A stretch of DNA of 64,000 nt. It comes from Herminiimonas sp. GTDB lineage: Bacteria; Pseudomonadota; Gammaproteobacteria; Burkholderiales; Burkholderiaceae_D. The position numbers and the translations under genes were made by a program. Numbering within the stretch: the stretch's first letter is position 1; each line of letters opens with the position of its first letter. Positions 8,639-16,989 of the stretch are shown in pieces. The notes under the pieces were generated by a model that saw only the letters and a program-made list of their open reading frames with translations, was not told the origin of the DNA and made no database searches. The stretch lies in the NCBI GenBank assembly GCA_028292265.1, contig JAQGMR010000018.1:37174-101173 (forward strand), read 5' to 3'.

Positions 8639-9055
8639 ATGACTCTTACTGTCAACTCGTTGGGCGACAACCCACAAACCCCGGGCATTTACGCCGAGGC
8701 CTACATCCCTGATCAACTGATCGCGGGCAATCACAAACTGGTTACCGACTCGGTGACGATCCTCTCCGGTCAAGTCCTGCAGCGCGGTTCCGTGCTGGGC
8801 AAGATCACTGCATCGGGTAAGTACATCCTGGCATTGAGCGCAGCGGGCGACGGCTCGCAGACCCCGGTGGCAATCGCTGCGGACTACATCGACGCATCCG
8901 GCGGCGACGTCGTTGGCGGCATCTACCTGGCCGGCGAATTCAACAGCACCGTAGTCACGCTCGGCACCGGCATCACGCTGGCCGCGGCGACGGCAGCATT
9001 GCGGCCGCTGTCGATCTACCTGAAGACCAACGTCCCAGCCACCGACCCGACCTAA
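8639..9055 (+). CDS. head decoration protein, gpD family
   Basis: The 138-residue protein sits just before the major capsid gene like lambda D. It contains the gpD-like pattern of an N-terminal extended arm, then VTILSGQVLQRGSVLGKIT and a C-terminal region with the spaced GGDVVGGIYLAGEFNST segment. gpD trimers cap the expanded capsid and stabilise it against DNA pressure. AGGAAAAAACC precedes the ATG. A strong hairpin terminator follows the stop, separating it from gpE. Confidence 0.88.
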   Translation: MTLTVNSLGDNPQTPGIYAEAYIPDQLIAGNHKLVTDSVTILSGQVLQRGSVLGKITASGKYILALSAAGDGSQTPVAIAADYIDASGGDVVGGIYLAGEFNSTVVTLGTGITLAAATAALRPLSIYLKTNVPATDPT

Positions 9056-9071
9056 ACAATCCAGTCCAGCG

Positions 9072-9098
9072 AAAGCCCTCTTCGGAGGGCTTTTTTTA
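9072..9098 (+). terminator. intrinsic terminator between gpD and gpE genes
   Basis: The stem AAGCCCTC - TTCG - GAGGGCTT is followed by a run of seven T residues. It lies inside the late operon, between the decoration and major capsid genes, so it may tune or partly stop readthrough rather than end the transcript. Confidence 0.75.
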
Positions 9099-9124
9099 TG
9101 GGCAAAAATCTACGGAGCTAGCAA

Positions 9125-10198
9125 ATGCCAAACAACACCTTCATCTACGACACCAACGCATTGATTGGCGTCGTTCCGAACCTGAAGCGCCCGCAGAAAT
9201 TCCTGCTGGACCGGTTCTTCCCCAACATCGTCATGTCCGACACCGAATACGTGTCGATCGACGTTGACGTCGGCAAGCGTCGCATGTCGCCGTTCGTCTC
9301 CCCGCTCGTCGAGGGCAAGCTGGTTGAGCAGCGCCGGTTCCAAACCAACGTTTTCAAGCCTGCCTACATCAAGGACAAACGCGCACCTGACCTGCGCAAG
9401 CCAGTTCGCCGCATGATCGGCGAGCGTATTGGTGGCGACCTGATGGGCGCTGAGCGTGAAGCAGCCAATCTCGAAGCCGAGATGACTGACCAGATCGACA
9501 TGATCGACCGTCGCCTGGAGTGGATGGCATCGCAAGCCCTGGTTGGCGGATCCGTCACGATCGCTGGCGACGGCTTTCCTACGGTAGTAGTCGACTTCGG
9601 CCGCGATGCAGCGCTCTCAATCGCCCTGTCCGGCTCTGCCAAGTGGGATACCGCCTTTGCGGCTGTCGGTGCAAACGGCATCTTCACCGTGCCATCGACC
9701 AATATCGAGCAGTGGTCGCACATCATGCTCAAGAAGTCGGGCGGCGTTGCTACCGATCTGATCTTCACCACCACCTCCTGGCTGCTGTTCATTGCAGACA
9801 CGAACGTGCAGAAGAGCGTCTACTACCCACGCGTCGGCGAAAGCAACAACGTGAACTACGGTTCACAGACCCAGCGCGGCGCCCAGTACAAAGGCAAATG
9901 GGGTCAGTACGATCTGTGGGTCTACAACGACTGGTACGTCGATGACAACAACGTCGAGCAGCCAATGCTGGTCGATGGTTCCGTCATCATGAGCGGCGCC
10001 GATCTGATGGGCACGCGCGCATTCGGTCAGATCCTCGACCCTGCGTTTAACTATCAGTCCCTGCCGTACGCACCGAAGACCTGGCTCGAGAACGATCCTG
10101 CCCAGCGCTTCATCATGATGCAGTCTTCGCCGATCGTCATTCCGTCGCGCGTCAATGCATCGCTGTGCGCATCGGTTGCCACCGCAGTGGTGAGCTAA
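9125..10198 (+). CDS. major capsid protein, gpE family
   Basis: The 357-residue protein has the length and layout of lambda gpE-type capsid proteins. An early segment RPQKFLLDRFFPNIVMSDTE is followed by VSIDVDVGKRRMSPFVSP, and a KRAPDLRKPVRRMIGERIGG loop comes before the helical spine. The C-terminal part has QYDLWVYNDWYVDD and WLENDPAQRFIMMQSSPIV. It forms the HK97-fold shell and is decorated by gpD. A ribosome site (ACGGAG) lies about 10 bases before the ATG. Confidence 0.92.
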   Translation: MPNNTFIYDTNALIGVVPNLKRPQKFLLDRFFPNIVMSDTEYVSIDVDVGKRRMSPFVSPLVEGKLVEQRRFQTNVFKPAYIKDKRAPDLRKPVRRMIGERIGGDLMGAEREAANLEAEMTDQIDMIDRRLEWMASQALVGGSVTIAGDGFPTVVVDFGRDAALSIALSGSAKWDTAFAAVGANGIFTVPSTNIEQWSHIMLKKSGGVATDLIFTTTSWLLFIADTNVQKSVYYPRVGESNNVNYGSQTQRGAQYKGKWGQYDLWVYNDWYVDDNNVEQPMLVDGSVIMSGADLMGTRAFGQILDPAFNYQSLPYAPKTWLENDPAQRFIMMQSSPIVIPSRVNASLCASVATAVVS

Positions 10199-10200
10199 CC

Positions 10201-10428
10201 ATGGCCGCCAAACTTGTTAAGGCGGTAGTCGCGCCGCGCAAGACCGTCCTGTTCGAGGGCAAGTATGTCGGCCCAGGCACTGAAATCAGCCTTGCGGCTG
10301 ACGAAGTGGCGGAGCTGCGCGGCTTGGGGTTCCTGGTGGACCCCGAGGCGCCCGAAGCGCCGGCAGCCGGAGAGGGGCCGAAGTTCGGCCCTGTGGATGA
10401 GGGCCCGACGGTAACTGTCGAGTCATGA
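10201..10428 (+). CDS. small head/neck-associated protein (75 residues)
   Basis: I start this at ATG 10201, two bases after the capsid stop; an upstream in-frame start lies within the capsid gene and is rejected. The N-terminal half (KLVKAVVAPRKTVLFEG followed by PGTEISLAADEVAELRGLGF) looks like a small beta domain with a helix, and the C-terminal third is a Pro/Glu/Ala tail. It lies where lambda-like phages keep head-completion genes. The product overlaps the next start by ATGA. The exact role is unassigned. Confidence 0.65.
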   Translation: MAAKLVKAVVAPRKTVLFEGKYVGPGTEISLAADEVAELRGLGFLVDPEAPEAPAAGEGPKFGPVDEGPTVTVES

Positions 10429-10742
10429 TCGACTGGGACAAGGTCGTGCACGGCCCCATACAGGGCGCGTTCGGTGAGCTGGTGACGTATCAGCCAGCAG
10501 CCGGTGCGCCTTTTACGGTGTCGGGCGTGTATGACCGTCCGTTTCTGGATGCTGAATTGGCCGGTGGTACCGGGGTGAGCGTCACAGCCCCGGTGATCGG
10601 CGTTCAGCTGTCCCAGTTCTCAACCGCTCCTGCCCAAGGTGATCGCCTGACCGTGCTTCGGACAGGGGAGTCTTTCATCGTCCGCGAAGTGCAGCCAGAT
10701 AGCCATGGCTGGGCGAAGCTGCTTCTGAATGTGAGCTCCTGA
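10425..10742 (+). CDS. head-tail joining protein, FII-like
   Basis: The 105-residue protein shows the pattern of lambda FII-type joining proteins: VTYQPAAGAPFTVSGVYDRPF, then VIGVQLSQF and QGDRLTVLRTGESFIVREVQPD before a LLLN strand. FII attaches the tail to the filled head. Its ATG overlaps the previous stop and its stop overlaps the next ATG, so the genes form a tight coupled run. Confidence rests on the pattern and on synteny between gpE and tail genes. Confidence 0.72.
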   Translation: MIDWDKVVHGPIQGAFGELVTYQPAAGAPFTVSGVYDRPFLDAELAGGTGVSVTAPVIGVQLSQFSTAPAQGDRLTVLRTGESFIVREVQPDSHGWAKLLLNVSS

Positions 10743-11365
10743 TGGCTGATGCAACGATGCTGGCAAGCAGGCAGGTTCGGCTCGCTGTTTTGGCCGCACT
10801 GACAGGATCCGTCTTTGAGGGCGTCGACATCAGGTCGCCGGGTGCCTGGACGACGCCCGGGTCGAAACTGCCGGCGATCCTTCTGCGCTCGCCGCGCACA
10901 AGGAAGATGTCGATCAACATGGGGCAGCCGGAGTTCACTTCGACCGTCACGATCGAGCTCGAGGGGCGAGTGTCTGGCAGCACGGAAGAGGCCACTCAGG
11001 ATTCGCTCGATGCGCTCGTCTACTGTATCGAGCAGGCGTTGCTGACTAATCACGACTTGATCGCGATGACGCAGCAGGTCTCCTCGATCGACACGGTGAT
11101 GGATGTTTCCGCTGAAGGCGACATCTATCTCGGCGGGATGAAGATGTCGATGGACTTTGAGCTTTGTGAAATGTTTGATCCGTTCGTCAATGTTCAGCTC
11201 ACGCCGTTCACCAGCATGGGTGTCCACGTCGATTCCATCGGCACCTTCGATGCGACCGGCACGTATCCGAATCCGGCATTCCCAGCCTCTGTAACCGCAG
11301 CACCGCGTACATCCGGGCCAGACGGCCGCGATGAAGGCACGCTCGAATTTACTCTGCCCCAATAA
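10742..11365 (+). CDS. tail completion / minor tail protein
   Basis: The 207-residue protein begins with a helical segment (ASRQVRLAVLAALTG) and continues with beta-rich sequence including TSTVTIELEGRVSG and SLDALVYCIEQALL, a layout like tail-terminator (gpU/gpZ-like) or Mu gp37-like proteins. It lies between the joining protein and the sheath region, the expected slot for a tail terminator. I infer the role from place and fold-like pattern only. Confidence 0.6.
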   Translation: MADATMLASRQVRLAVLAALTGSVFEGVDIRSPGAWTTPGSKLPAILLRSPRTRKMSINMGQPEFTSTVTIELEGRVSGSTEEATQDSLDALVYCIEQALLTNHDLIAMTQQVSSIDTVMDVSAEGDIYLGGMKMSMDFELCEMFDPFVNVQLTPFTSMGVHVDSIGTFDATGTYPNPAFPASVTAAPRTSGPDGRDEGTLEFTLPQ

Positions 11366-11375
11366 AGGAAAAACC

Positions 11376-11546
11376 ATGTTCGTAAAACCTGCGCCCGGTC
11401 TCGTAATCCGAGATCCGGACCTGAAAGACCTTTTGCCGGCAGAGGGCCGAGAAGTGCCCGATTCCGATTACTGGCACCGCCGCGTGCTCGACAAGGATGT
11501 CGTCGAGAGCCAACCGGACCTGCAACACACTGGGAGCGCTGAATAA
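11376..11546 (+). CDS. DUF2635 family protein, Mu gp38-like
   Basis: The 56-residue protein starts at ATG 11376 after an AAGGAAAAACC ribosome site. It matches the compact DUF2635 pattern: FVKPAPGLVIRDPDLKDLLP, then GREVPDSDYWHRR with L-D-K-D-V-V. This small protein lies directly upstream of the sheath gene in Mu-like phages; its function is not established. The stop overlaps the sheath start (TAATG). Confidence 0.85.
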   Translation: MFVKPAPGLVIRDPDLKDLLPAEGREVPDSDYWHRRVLDKDVVESQPDLQHTGSAE

Positions 11547-13033
11547 TGATTCCGTTCAAACAAATTCCCTCGAATATCCGGGTTCCGCTGTTCTATGCCG
11601 AACTGGATAACTCCCAGGCGAACTCAGCGCAGATCAATCAGCGCGCCCTGATCGTTGGCCAGGTCACCGCGGCCGCCATCACCGCCGGTACCGTGCCGAA
11701 CGTGCCAATCATTAGCCAGGGCGCCAGCGACGCAATCTCGGTCGGCGGCAACGGCTCCATGTTGGCCCTGATGACCGCGGCGTACCGCCAGAATGACACC
11801 TTCGGGGAAGTCTGGTACCTGCCACTGGCCGACGACGGTGCTGCGGTCGCCGCAACCGGTACCGTCGTCATCGGTACCGCACCGACCACAAACGGGTCGC
11901 TTTACCTGTACATCGGCGGCGTGCGCATCGTGCAGGCCGTCCTGACGACTCAGACCGCTGCTCAGATTGCCACCGCCCTGGCAGCGACGATCAACGCAAC
12001 GCCTGGCCTGCCAGTAACTGCAGCGGCGTCGACCGGGACCGTCACCCTCACGGCCATCAACAAGGGCCCTGCCGGCAACGACATCGATCTGCGCCTGAAC
12101 TACCAGGGCAGCCGCGGCGGTGAGGCGACAGCCACCGGCATGACGGTCACGATTACTGCCATGGCCAGCGGTGCAACAGCGCCAAGCCTGGCCACGGCGT
12201 TCCTCAACCTGTCCAGCCTGCCGTTCGACTTCATCGTCTGCCCGTACACCGACGCCACGTCGCTGGATGCGTTCAAGACGCTGCTGAACGACCTGACTGG
12301 CCGCTGGTCTTGGAGCGTTCAGATTTACGGGCACTTCTTTGCCGCCTATCGCGGCACGGTGGGAGCTTTGACCACGTTCGGCACCGGTCGCAACGACCAG
12401 CACGGCACGGTGATGGGCTTCAACGACTCCCCCACGCCAAACTGGATCTGGGCCGCCGCGCTCGCCGGTGCAGCTGCGGTCAGTGTTCGTGCGGATCCTG
12501 CCACGCCGCTCCAGACTGTCCAGATTCAGGGCGTCCTGGCACCCCCGATCCAATCGCGCTTCATCCTCACGGACCGCAATACGCTGCTGTTCGACGGCAT
12601 CTCGACATTCATCGTTGGCGACGACGGCACGGTGTTCATCGAGAACCTGATCACGACCTACCAGAAGAACGCTTTCGGCAACCCGGATAACAGCTATCTC
12701 GAGGTCGAGACGCTGTTCACCCTGGCGTTTGTCCTGCGGGCGCTCAAGACGGTGGTGACCAGCAAGTACTCGAGAGTCAAGTTGGCGGCGAACGGAACGC
12801 GCTTCAATGCCGGCTCCAACGTGGTGACGCCAAACGTGATCCGGGCTGACCTGATCGCGCAGTATCGACAGCTGGAGGCACAGGGCCTGGTGCAAAACGG
12901 TGACGCCTTCAAGGCAGCGCTGATCGTACAGCAGAGTACGACCAATCCGAACCGGGTGGACGTCCTGTACCCGCCGACGCTGATTAACCAATTGCGCATC
13001 TTCGCGCTGCTCGCCCAGTTCCGCCTGCAGTAA
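11546..13033 (+). CDS. contractile tail sheath protein, Mu gpL-like
   Basis: The 495-residue protein is the tail sheath. It begins IPSNIRVPLFYAELDNSQAN as FluMu-type sheaths do and includes IYGHFFAAYRGTVGAL in the middle. The C-terminus has NALTRACT-like RADLIAQYRQLEAQGLVQN followed by NRVDVLYPPTLINQLRIF, typical of Mu gpL. Sheath rings contract to drive the tube through the envelope. It shows that this lambda-headed phage has a myovirus tail. A hairpin terminator follows. Confidence 0.93.
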   Translation: MIPFKQIPSNIRVPLFYAELDNSQANSAQINQRALIVGQVTAAAITAGTVPNVPIISQGASDAISVGGNGSMLALMTAAYRQNDTFGEVWYLPLADDGAAVAATGTVVIGTAPTTNGSLYLYIGGVRIVQAVLTTQTAAQIATALAATINATPGLPVTAAASTGTVTLTAINKGPAGNDIDLRLNYQGSRGGEATATGMTVTITAMASGATAPSLATAFLNLSSLPFDFIVCPYTDATSLDAFKTLLNDLTGRWSWSVQIYGHFFAAYRGTVGALTTFGTGRNDQHGTVMGFNDSPTPNWIWAAALAGAAAVSVRADPATPLQTVQIQGVLAPPIQSRFILTDRNTLLFDGISTFIVGDDGTVFIENLITTYQKNAFGNPDNSYLEVETLFTLAFVLRALKTVVTSKYSRVKLAANGTRFNAGSNVVTPNVIRADLIAQYRQLEAQGLVQNGDAFKAALIVQQSTTNPNRVDVLYPPTLINQLRIFALLAQFRLQ

Positions 13034-13053
13034 GGCGATTCATCAGGCCAATA

Positions 13054-13076
13054 GGGCCGCTTTCGGGCGGCCCTTC
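13054..13076 (+). terminator. hairpin after the sheath gene
   Basis: GGGCCGC and GCGGCCC pair around a six-base loop and are followed by a weak T-rich tail (TTCTC). It may attenuate transcription between sheath and tube genes; the poor T run makes it a weak terminator. Confidence 0.5.
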
Positions 13077-13093
13077 TCAATTAGGGAATCAAC

Positions 13094-13462
13094 ATGGCAG
13101 ATACAACCAATCGCCTGGCGGGTGTCGCATATGTCACCGTCGACGGGCAGTCCTACATGCTGGCTGGCGATCTCGGCTATAGCCCCTCCAAAATATCGCG
13201 GGAAACGCTGGTCGGGCAGGACCGCGTTCACGGGTACTCCGAGAAGCCACACGCAGGCTATATCTCCGGCACGTTCCGCGACGCCGGTGGCCTCACAGTA
13301 GCGGCTTTCAATGCCATGACGAACGTTACCGTCGTTGCCGAGCTCGCTAACGGCAAGACAGTCATTCTTCGCAACGGCTGGACCATCGAGGCGCAAGAAG
13401 TGAAGACGTCTGAAGGCACGTTCGAGGTTAAGTGGGAATCGCCGTCGGTCGAGGAGGCGTGA
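13094..13462 (+). CDS. tail tube protein, Mu gpM / FluMu gp40-like
   Basis: The 122-residue protein follows the sheath as the tube gene does in Mu-like phages. It contains VAYVTVDGQSYMLAGDLGYS, RETLVGQDRVHGYSEKPH and ISGTFRDAGG, characteristic of Mu-type tube proteins. Stacked hexamers form the inner tube through which DNA leaves. The TGA overlaps the next ATG. Confidence 0.9.
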   Translation: MADTTNRLAGVAYVTVDGQSYMLAGDLGYSPSKISRETLVGQDRVHGYSEKPHAGYISGTFRDAGGLTVAAFNAMTNVTVVAELANGKTVILRNGWTIEAQEVKTSEGTFEVKWESPSVEEA

Positions 13463-13764
13463 TGGAAATTCCAGACGAAAAATCCGTCGTCCTGCGTAAG
13501 GCAATCAAGGAAGTCGACCAAACCGTCGCCGAAGTCAACTTGCGCGAGCCGACCGTCCGGGAGCTGGAGAAATTCCAGAAGGACATCGAGAAGCATGGCC
13601 CGATCAATGCCATGAGCCTCCTGGTGGCGACGATCTCCGGTCTGCAGAAGCCGACGATCGATCAAATGGGCGCCCGCGACTTCAAGGACTGCCAGAACTA
13701 CCTCGCCTCTTTTTTGGAATACGGGGAAGCACCGGACTCCCCAGAAACTGGCGAAGTGAACTAG
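13462..13764 (+). CDS. tail assembly chaperone, FluMu gp41-like (short form)
   Basis: The 100-residue product of the zero frame has MEIPDEKSVVLRKAIKEVD and REPTVRELEKFQKDIE, a pattern seen in the gp41 tail-assembly chaperones that coat the tape measure during tail building. Such genes normally make a second, longer product by -1 slippage. Here a slippery TTTTTTG at 13710-13716 lies in the correct phase, and the -1 frame is open to just before the tape-measure gene. I start at ATG 13462, coupled to the tube gene. Confidence 0.82.
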   Translation: MEIPDEKSVVLRKAIKEVDQTVAEVNLREPTVRELEKFQKDIEKHGPINAMSLLVATISGLQKPTIDQMGARDFKDCQNYLASFLEYGEAPDSPETGEVN

Positions 13765-13874
13765 CGGTCGTCACGAAGTTCTACGGGTGGGGCCCGCATG
13801 ACGCATGGGGCCTCACCTGGACCGAACTGATGTGGTGGCGTGACGAAGCAATACGAATGACGAAACGGGACTGA
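13710..13874 (+). CDS. -1 frameshift extension of the tail assembly chaperone (gp41', GpE-like)
   Basis: After -1 slippage on TTTTTTG (zero-frame reading T-TTT-TTG) translation continues to the TGA at 13872-13874, three bases before the tape-measure ATG. The extension includes VVTKFYGWGPHDAWGLTW and ELMWWRDEAIRM, the Trp-rich pattern of GpE/gp42-type chaperone tails. It has no convincing start of its own, so a fused gp41-gp41' product is the natural reading. Gene order and position fit the conserved tail-chaperone frameshift. Confidence 0.72.
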   Translation, partial: FFGIRGSTGLPRNWRSELAVVTKFYGWGPHDAWGLTWTELMWWRDEAIRMTKRD

Positions 13875-13877
13875 ACC

Positions 13878-15527
13878 ATGGCCAATGACTTCAAGATTGT
13901 CATCTCGGCGACCGACAAGGCGACCGCTTCGATCAAGCGGATCAACGACTCGATCTCAAAGATGACGCGGCCGTTTGAAAACGTCCAGCGGTCGATGAAG
14001 AGCCTGTCTAAGGAACTCGATCGCAATCCGGTTGTGAAGGGCATGAAGAAGATCAGCAATGCCGCGCTTGGCGTCGCTGAAAGCGTGGCGAAGATTGCCG
14101 CTCCTATGGCGGCGCTGATCGGGATCGGCTCCGTCACTGGCATCAGCATGCTGGTAAGCGAGTGGGGAAAGCTCGGCTTTGAGGTATCGAAAACCAGCGC
14201 CTTGCTTGACGTATCGGCATCAAGTCTGCAAACCCTTCGCGGCGCGGCGCAACTGGCCGGCGTTTCATCGGAAGAGTTAACGGGCGGCCTCACCAACCTG
14301 CAAACGACCCTTCAGGACGCGAAGTGGGGCAGGAATTCTGCCGTTGCCGGTTTGATGTCAAGGCTCGGTATGTCGTTTCACCAGACCGCCAACGGATCCG
14401 TTGACGTCATCAAAAGCTTCGATGATATTGCGGACGCGATTGCTGCTCAAAAAGACATTGGGGCGAAGCACACCCTGGCGCGCGGGTTCGGGGTGGAATC
14501 AAATCTGCCCTACCTGATGAAGAGTCGGGCGGAGCGGAAAAAACTGCAGCAGGAAGCGCAGCGCCTAAACCCGTTGCTCGACCCAGAGAAAGGGGCTGCC
14601 TATACGGAGCAAATCCTTCGAATGAACATGGCGCTCCAGGGACTAAAAAACACAATCGGCAGTTCATTGATGCCCGTTCTGCAGCCGCTGGTGGAGAAGT
14701 TCACCAGTTTCGTGGCCTTAAACCGTGAAGACATCGGCAAGAACATTGCCGACTGGACAGACCGATTCACCAAGTGGATTAAGTCTGACGACTTCAAGAA
14801 GTTGAAAGACGATCTCGAAAAAATCGGTAATTCGATTGGATGGGTAATTGGCAAGGTAGGCGACTTGATCACTGCTTTCGGGAAGATCAGCCCGGCGATC
14901 AATCTTCTGCCGCCTCCCGTCAAGGCCGCTATGTCCGCTTGGGGCGCGATATTAGGGGGCGGTGCAACGGGCGGGAAACGCGAGGCCTCCGGAACAATTA
15001 CGGGGCTATCTCCCGCCGCCCAAGGTGGAAGCGGTAGCCCGCTCGGAATTCGCAACAACAACCCGGGCAACCTACGCTCATGGGGCGGCGCGCCGACGCA
15101 AAACGGATTTGCCGTGTTCCCGACCGCTGAAGCCGGAATTCTGGCGATGGCCAAGCAACTCCAGCTGTACGGAAGCCGCGGCAACGACACCATTTCGGGA
15201 ATCATTTCGAAGTGGGCGCCATCAAGCGATAACAACAACACCGGCGCATATATCGACCAGGTATCGCGACAGACCGGCTTGCCGGCATCGCAGCGCCTGA
15301 ACATGAAAGACCCGAGCGTTCTGAGCCCGCTGATGGCTGCGATGATCCAACACGAAAACGGACAGCAGCCCTACAGTAAATCGACGATCGATGATGCCGC
15401 GAGCCGGTCGATTGAACTCACGCTCCACGGCCTGCCGCAGGGCGTGACCGCAACCGCCAGGACGAAAGCCGGATCCATAACGCCAGTTCGTGTCGCGACC
15501 GGTATGCCACAAATGGCGATGCCATGA
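13878..15527 (+). CDS. tail tape measure protein with C-terminal lytic-type domain
   Basis: The 549-residue protein opens with a helical segment typical of tape measures (SATDKATASIKRINDSISKM), has hydrophobic Ala/Gly stretches near residues 60-100 and a predicted-helical middle. From about residue 387 a compact domain appears: GIRNNNPGNLRSWGG, FPTAEAGILAMAKQLQLYG, then ISKWAPSSDNNNTGAYI. That is the pattern of phage structural muralytic domains. A peptidoglycan-cutting tape measure would help the tube cross the cell wall. The protein is short, which predicts a short tail. Confidence 0.85.
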   Translation: MANDFKIVISATDKATASIKRINDSISKMTRPFENVQRSMKSLSKELDRNPVVKGMKKISNAALGVAESVAKIAAPMAALIGIGSVTGISMLVSEWGKLGFEVSKTSALLDVSASSLQTLRGAAQLAGVSSEELTGGLTNLQTTLQDAKWGRNSAVAGLMSRLGMSFHQTANGSVDVIKSFDDIADAIAAQKDIGAKHTLARGFGVESNLPYLMKSRAERKKLQQEAQRLNPLLDPEKGAAYTEQILRMNMALQGLKNTIGSSLMPVLQPLVEKFTSFVALNREDIGKNIADWTDRFTKWIKSDDFKKLKDDLEKIGNSIGWVIGKVGDLITAFGKISPAINLLPPPVKAAMSAWGAILGGGATGGKREASGTITGLSPAAQGGSGSPLGIRNNNPGNLRSWGGAPTQNGFAVFPTAEAGILAMAKQLQLYGSRGNDTISGIISKWAPSSDNNNTGAYIDQVSRQTGLPASQRLNMKDPSVLSPLMAAMIQHENGQQPYSKSTIDDAASRSIELTLHGLPQGVTATARTKAGSITPVRVATGMPQMAMP

Positions 15528-16429
15528 GCACGAACGGAATCTTGAGCGGCGTGCAGTCAATCACCACGTCCATCTCGTCCGGCGTCAACACGGTTATTCG
15601 CACGGCTGCCGATCTCGGGCTGGGGACGGTCGGCGGGAGCCAGGCAACATGGCTCGACCAGCTGAAGCCAGCGTCCTTCCGTGGCGTGCCGTTTGGCGTG
15701 CTGGACGGCGAGAGCCGCTTCGGCCGCAAGAACGTGGTGCACGAGTACCCGTATCGCGATCAGCCATGGGTCGAAGACCTGGGCAAGTCGGCCCGGGCAA
15801 TTGCGATCACCGGCTTCCTGGTCGGGGACGATGTCATCGCCCAGCGGGACCGAATGATTGCCGCGGCCGAGTCTTCGGTCGACCTGTCGCTGTTGGTCCA
15901 CCCGACATACGGGCAATTGAAGGTCAACCTGGTCGGCTCGCTGATCGTGAGCGAAACATGGGATCGTGGCCGCGTCTTCGAAATAAAATTTTCTTTTATT
16001 GAATCAGGAGAGCGGCTTTTCCCCTCCGTTTCAACGTTCACCAGTTCGGCGATCGAGGCCGCCGCCGACGCCGCGGATGCCGCCGCAGCAGGCGATTTCT
16101 TAACGAAGGCTAAGGCATCACTGAAGCTTGGGGCGGCGGTTGTCCAGCAGGTGGCAGGCACGGCAGCCATGTGGGGACGGAAAGTTCAGAACCTTGTGAA
16201 CGACGCCACGAACCTTGCGAACACGGTATCGACGCTCAAGGGAGGCTTTGGCCGATTCTCAGGAGGCAGGACAGTGGGCGGCGTTATTGCCGCAGTCTCG
16301 GTCGCGCGGGCCGCATCTGGTGGCGCAACAGTGCAGTCCTTGATCGCTTCCGGCGCCGCGGCACGGACAGGCGCTTCCTCCGCTGTTTCCACGTTGTCTT
16401 CTGTTGCATCAAGCCTGAGCGGATTATGA
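15524..16429 (+). CDS. DNA circularisation / tail protein, Mu gpN-like
   Basis: The 301-residue protein matches Mu gpN-type proteins: WLDQLKPASFRGVPFGVLDG, RKNVVHEYPYRDQPWVEDLG, then FLVGDDVIAQRDRMI and a GPGTLVHPTYG-like LLVHPTYGQLKV stretch. The C-terminal half is Ala/Ser-rich helix. It lies between tape measure and gpP as in Mu and is thought to be a baseplate-proximal component. The start overlaps the tape-measure stop (ATGA). Confidence 0.88.
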   Translation: MSTNGILSGVQSITTSISSGVNTVIRTAADLGLGTVGGSQATWLDQLKPASFRGVPFGVLDGESRFGRKNVVHEYPYRDQPWVEDLGKSARAIAITGFLVGDDVIAQRDRMIAAAESSVDLSLLVHPTYGQLKVNLVGSLIVSETWDRGRVFEIKFSFIESGERLFPSVSTFTSSAIEAAADAADAAAAGDFLTKAKASLKLGAAVVQQVAGTAAMWGRKVQNLVNDATNLANTVSTLKGGFGRFSGGRTVGGVIAAVSVARAASGGATVQSLIASGAAARTGASSAVSTLSSVASSLSGL

Positions 16430-16989
16430 CCACTGCAAACGACTTTTCAGCTGCTGCCCGGGCGGCCGTGGCTGCGCTTGCCTCGTCTACTGTGAATCCG
16501 GCCGATGCTGTTCGCCTGCTTTCCCAACTGGCGATCTATTCACCGACCAATGCGACATCGACTTCACCAATCGGCGTGGCCATGGGAGTGATGCAGGCGG
16601 CATCGAACGACCTGTTTAGGCGAGCTGCAGTAGTCGCACTGGCGCGCGCCTCTGCAAAGTATCAACCGTTCTCGGTCGACGACGCAGCTCGGGTGCGCGG
16701 CATAGTGTGTGGCGCCTTAGACAGCGAAATATCGATCGCCGGCGACCAACACGAGGACGCGACGTTTAACGCACTGCGAAGCCTACGCGCTGCTGTGGTG
16801 CTGGACCTGACCGCCCGAGGTGCGGGATTGCCAACGATCGCGCAGGTTGGCACGCCGCTACCAATTCCGGCGATCGCACTTGCCCAGCAGTTATACCGGG
16901 ATCCAAGTCGCGCCGACGAGCTCGTCACGCAAGCCAATTGCCCACACCCGGCGTTCATGCCTGTTTCATTTAAGGCGCTGTCCCAATGA
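16426..16989 (+). CDS. Mu gp43-region tail/baseplate accessory protein
   Basis: I start this at ATG 16426, overlapping the gpN stop; an upstream in-frame start would lie inside gpN. The 187-residue protein is helical, with FSAAARAAVAALASSTVNPA, then FRRAAVVALARASAKYQP and a DATFNALRSLRAAVVLDLTARGA-like helix. The end resembles the C-terminal part of some gpN proteins (ALAQQLYRDPSRADELV). It may be a split or duplicated module of the DNA-circulation protein; its role is unknown. Confidence 0.65.
   Translation: MTTANDFSAAARAAVAALASSTVNPADAVRLLSQLAIYSPTNATSTSPIGVAMGVMQAASNDLFRRAAVVALARASAKYQPFSVDDAARVRGIVCGALDSEISIAGDQHEDATFNALRSLRAAVVLDLTARGAGLPTIAQVGTPLPIPAIALAQQLYRDPSRADELVTQANCPHPAFMPVSFKALSQ

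Noticed and set aside
11624..12991. Long - strand open frame (455 codons) opposite the sheath gene
   Set aside because: It is an Arg/Asp-rich shadow of the well-supported sheath gene in GC-rich DNA and shows no family motif.
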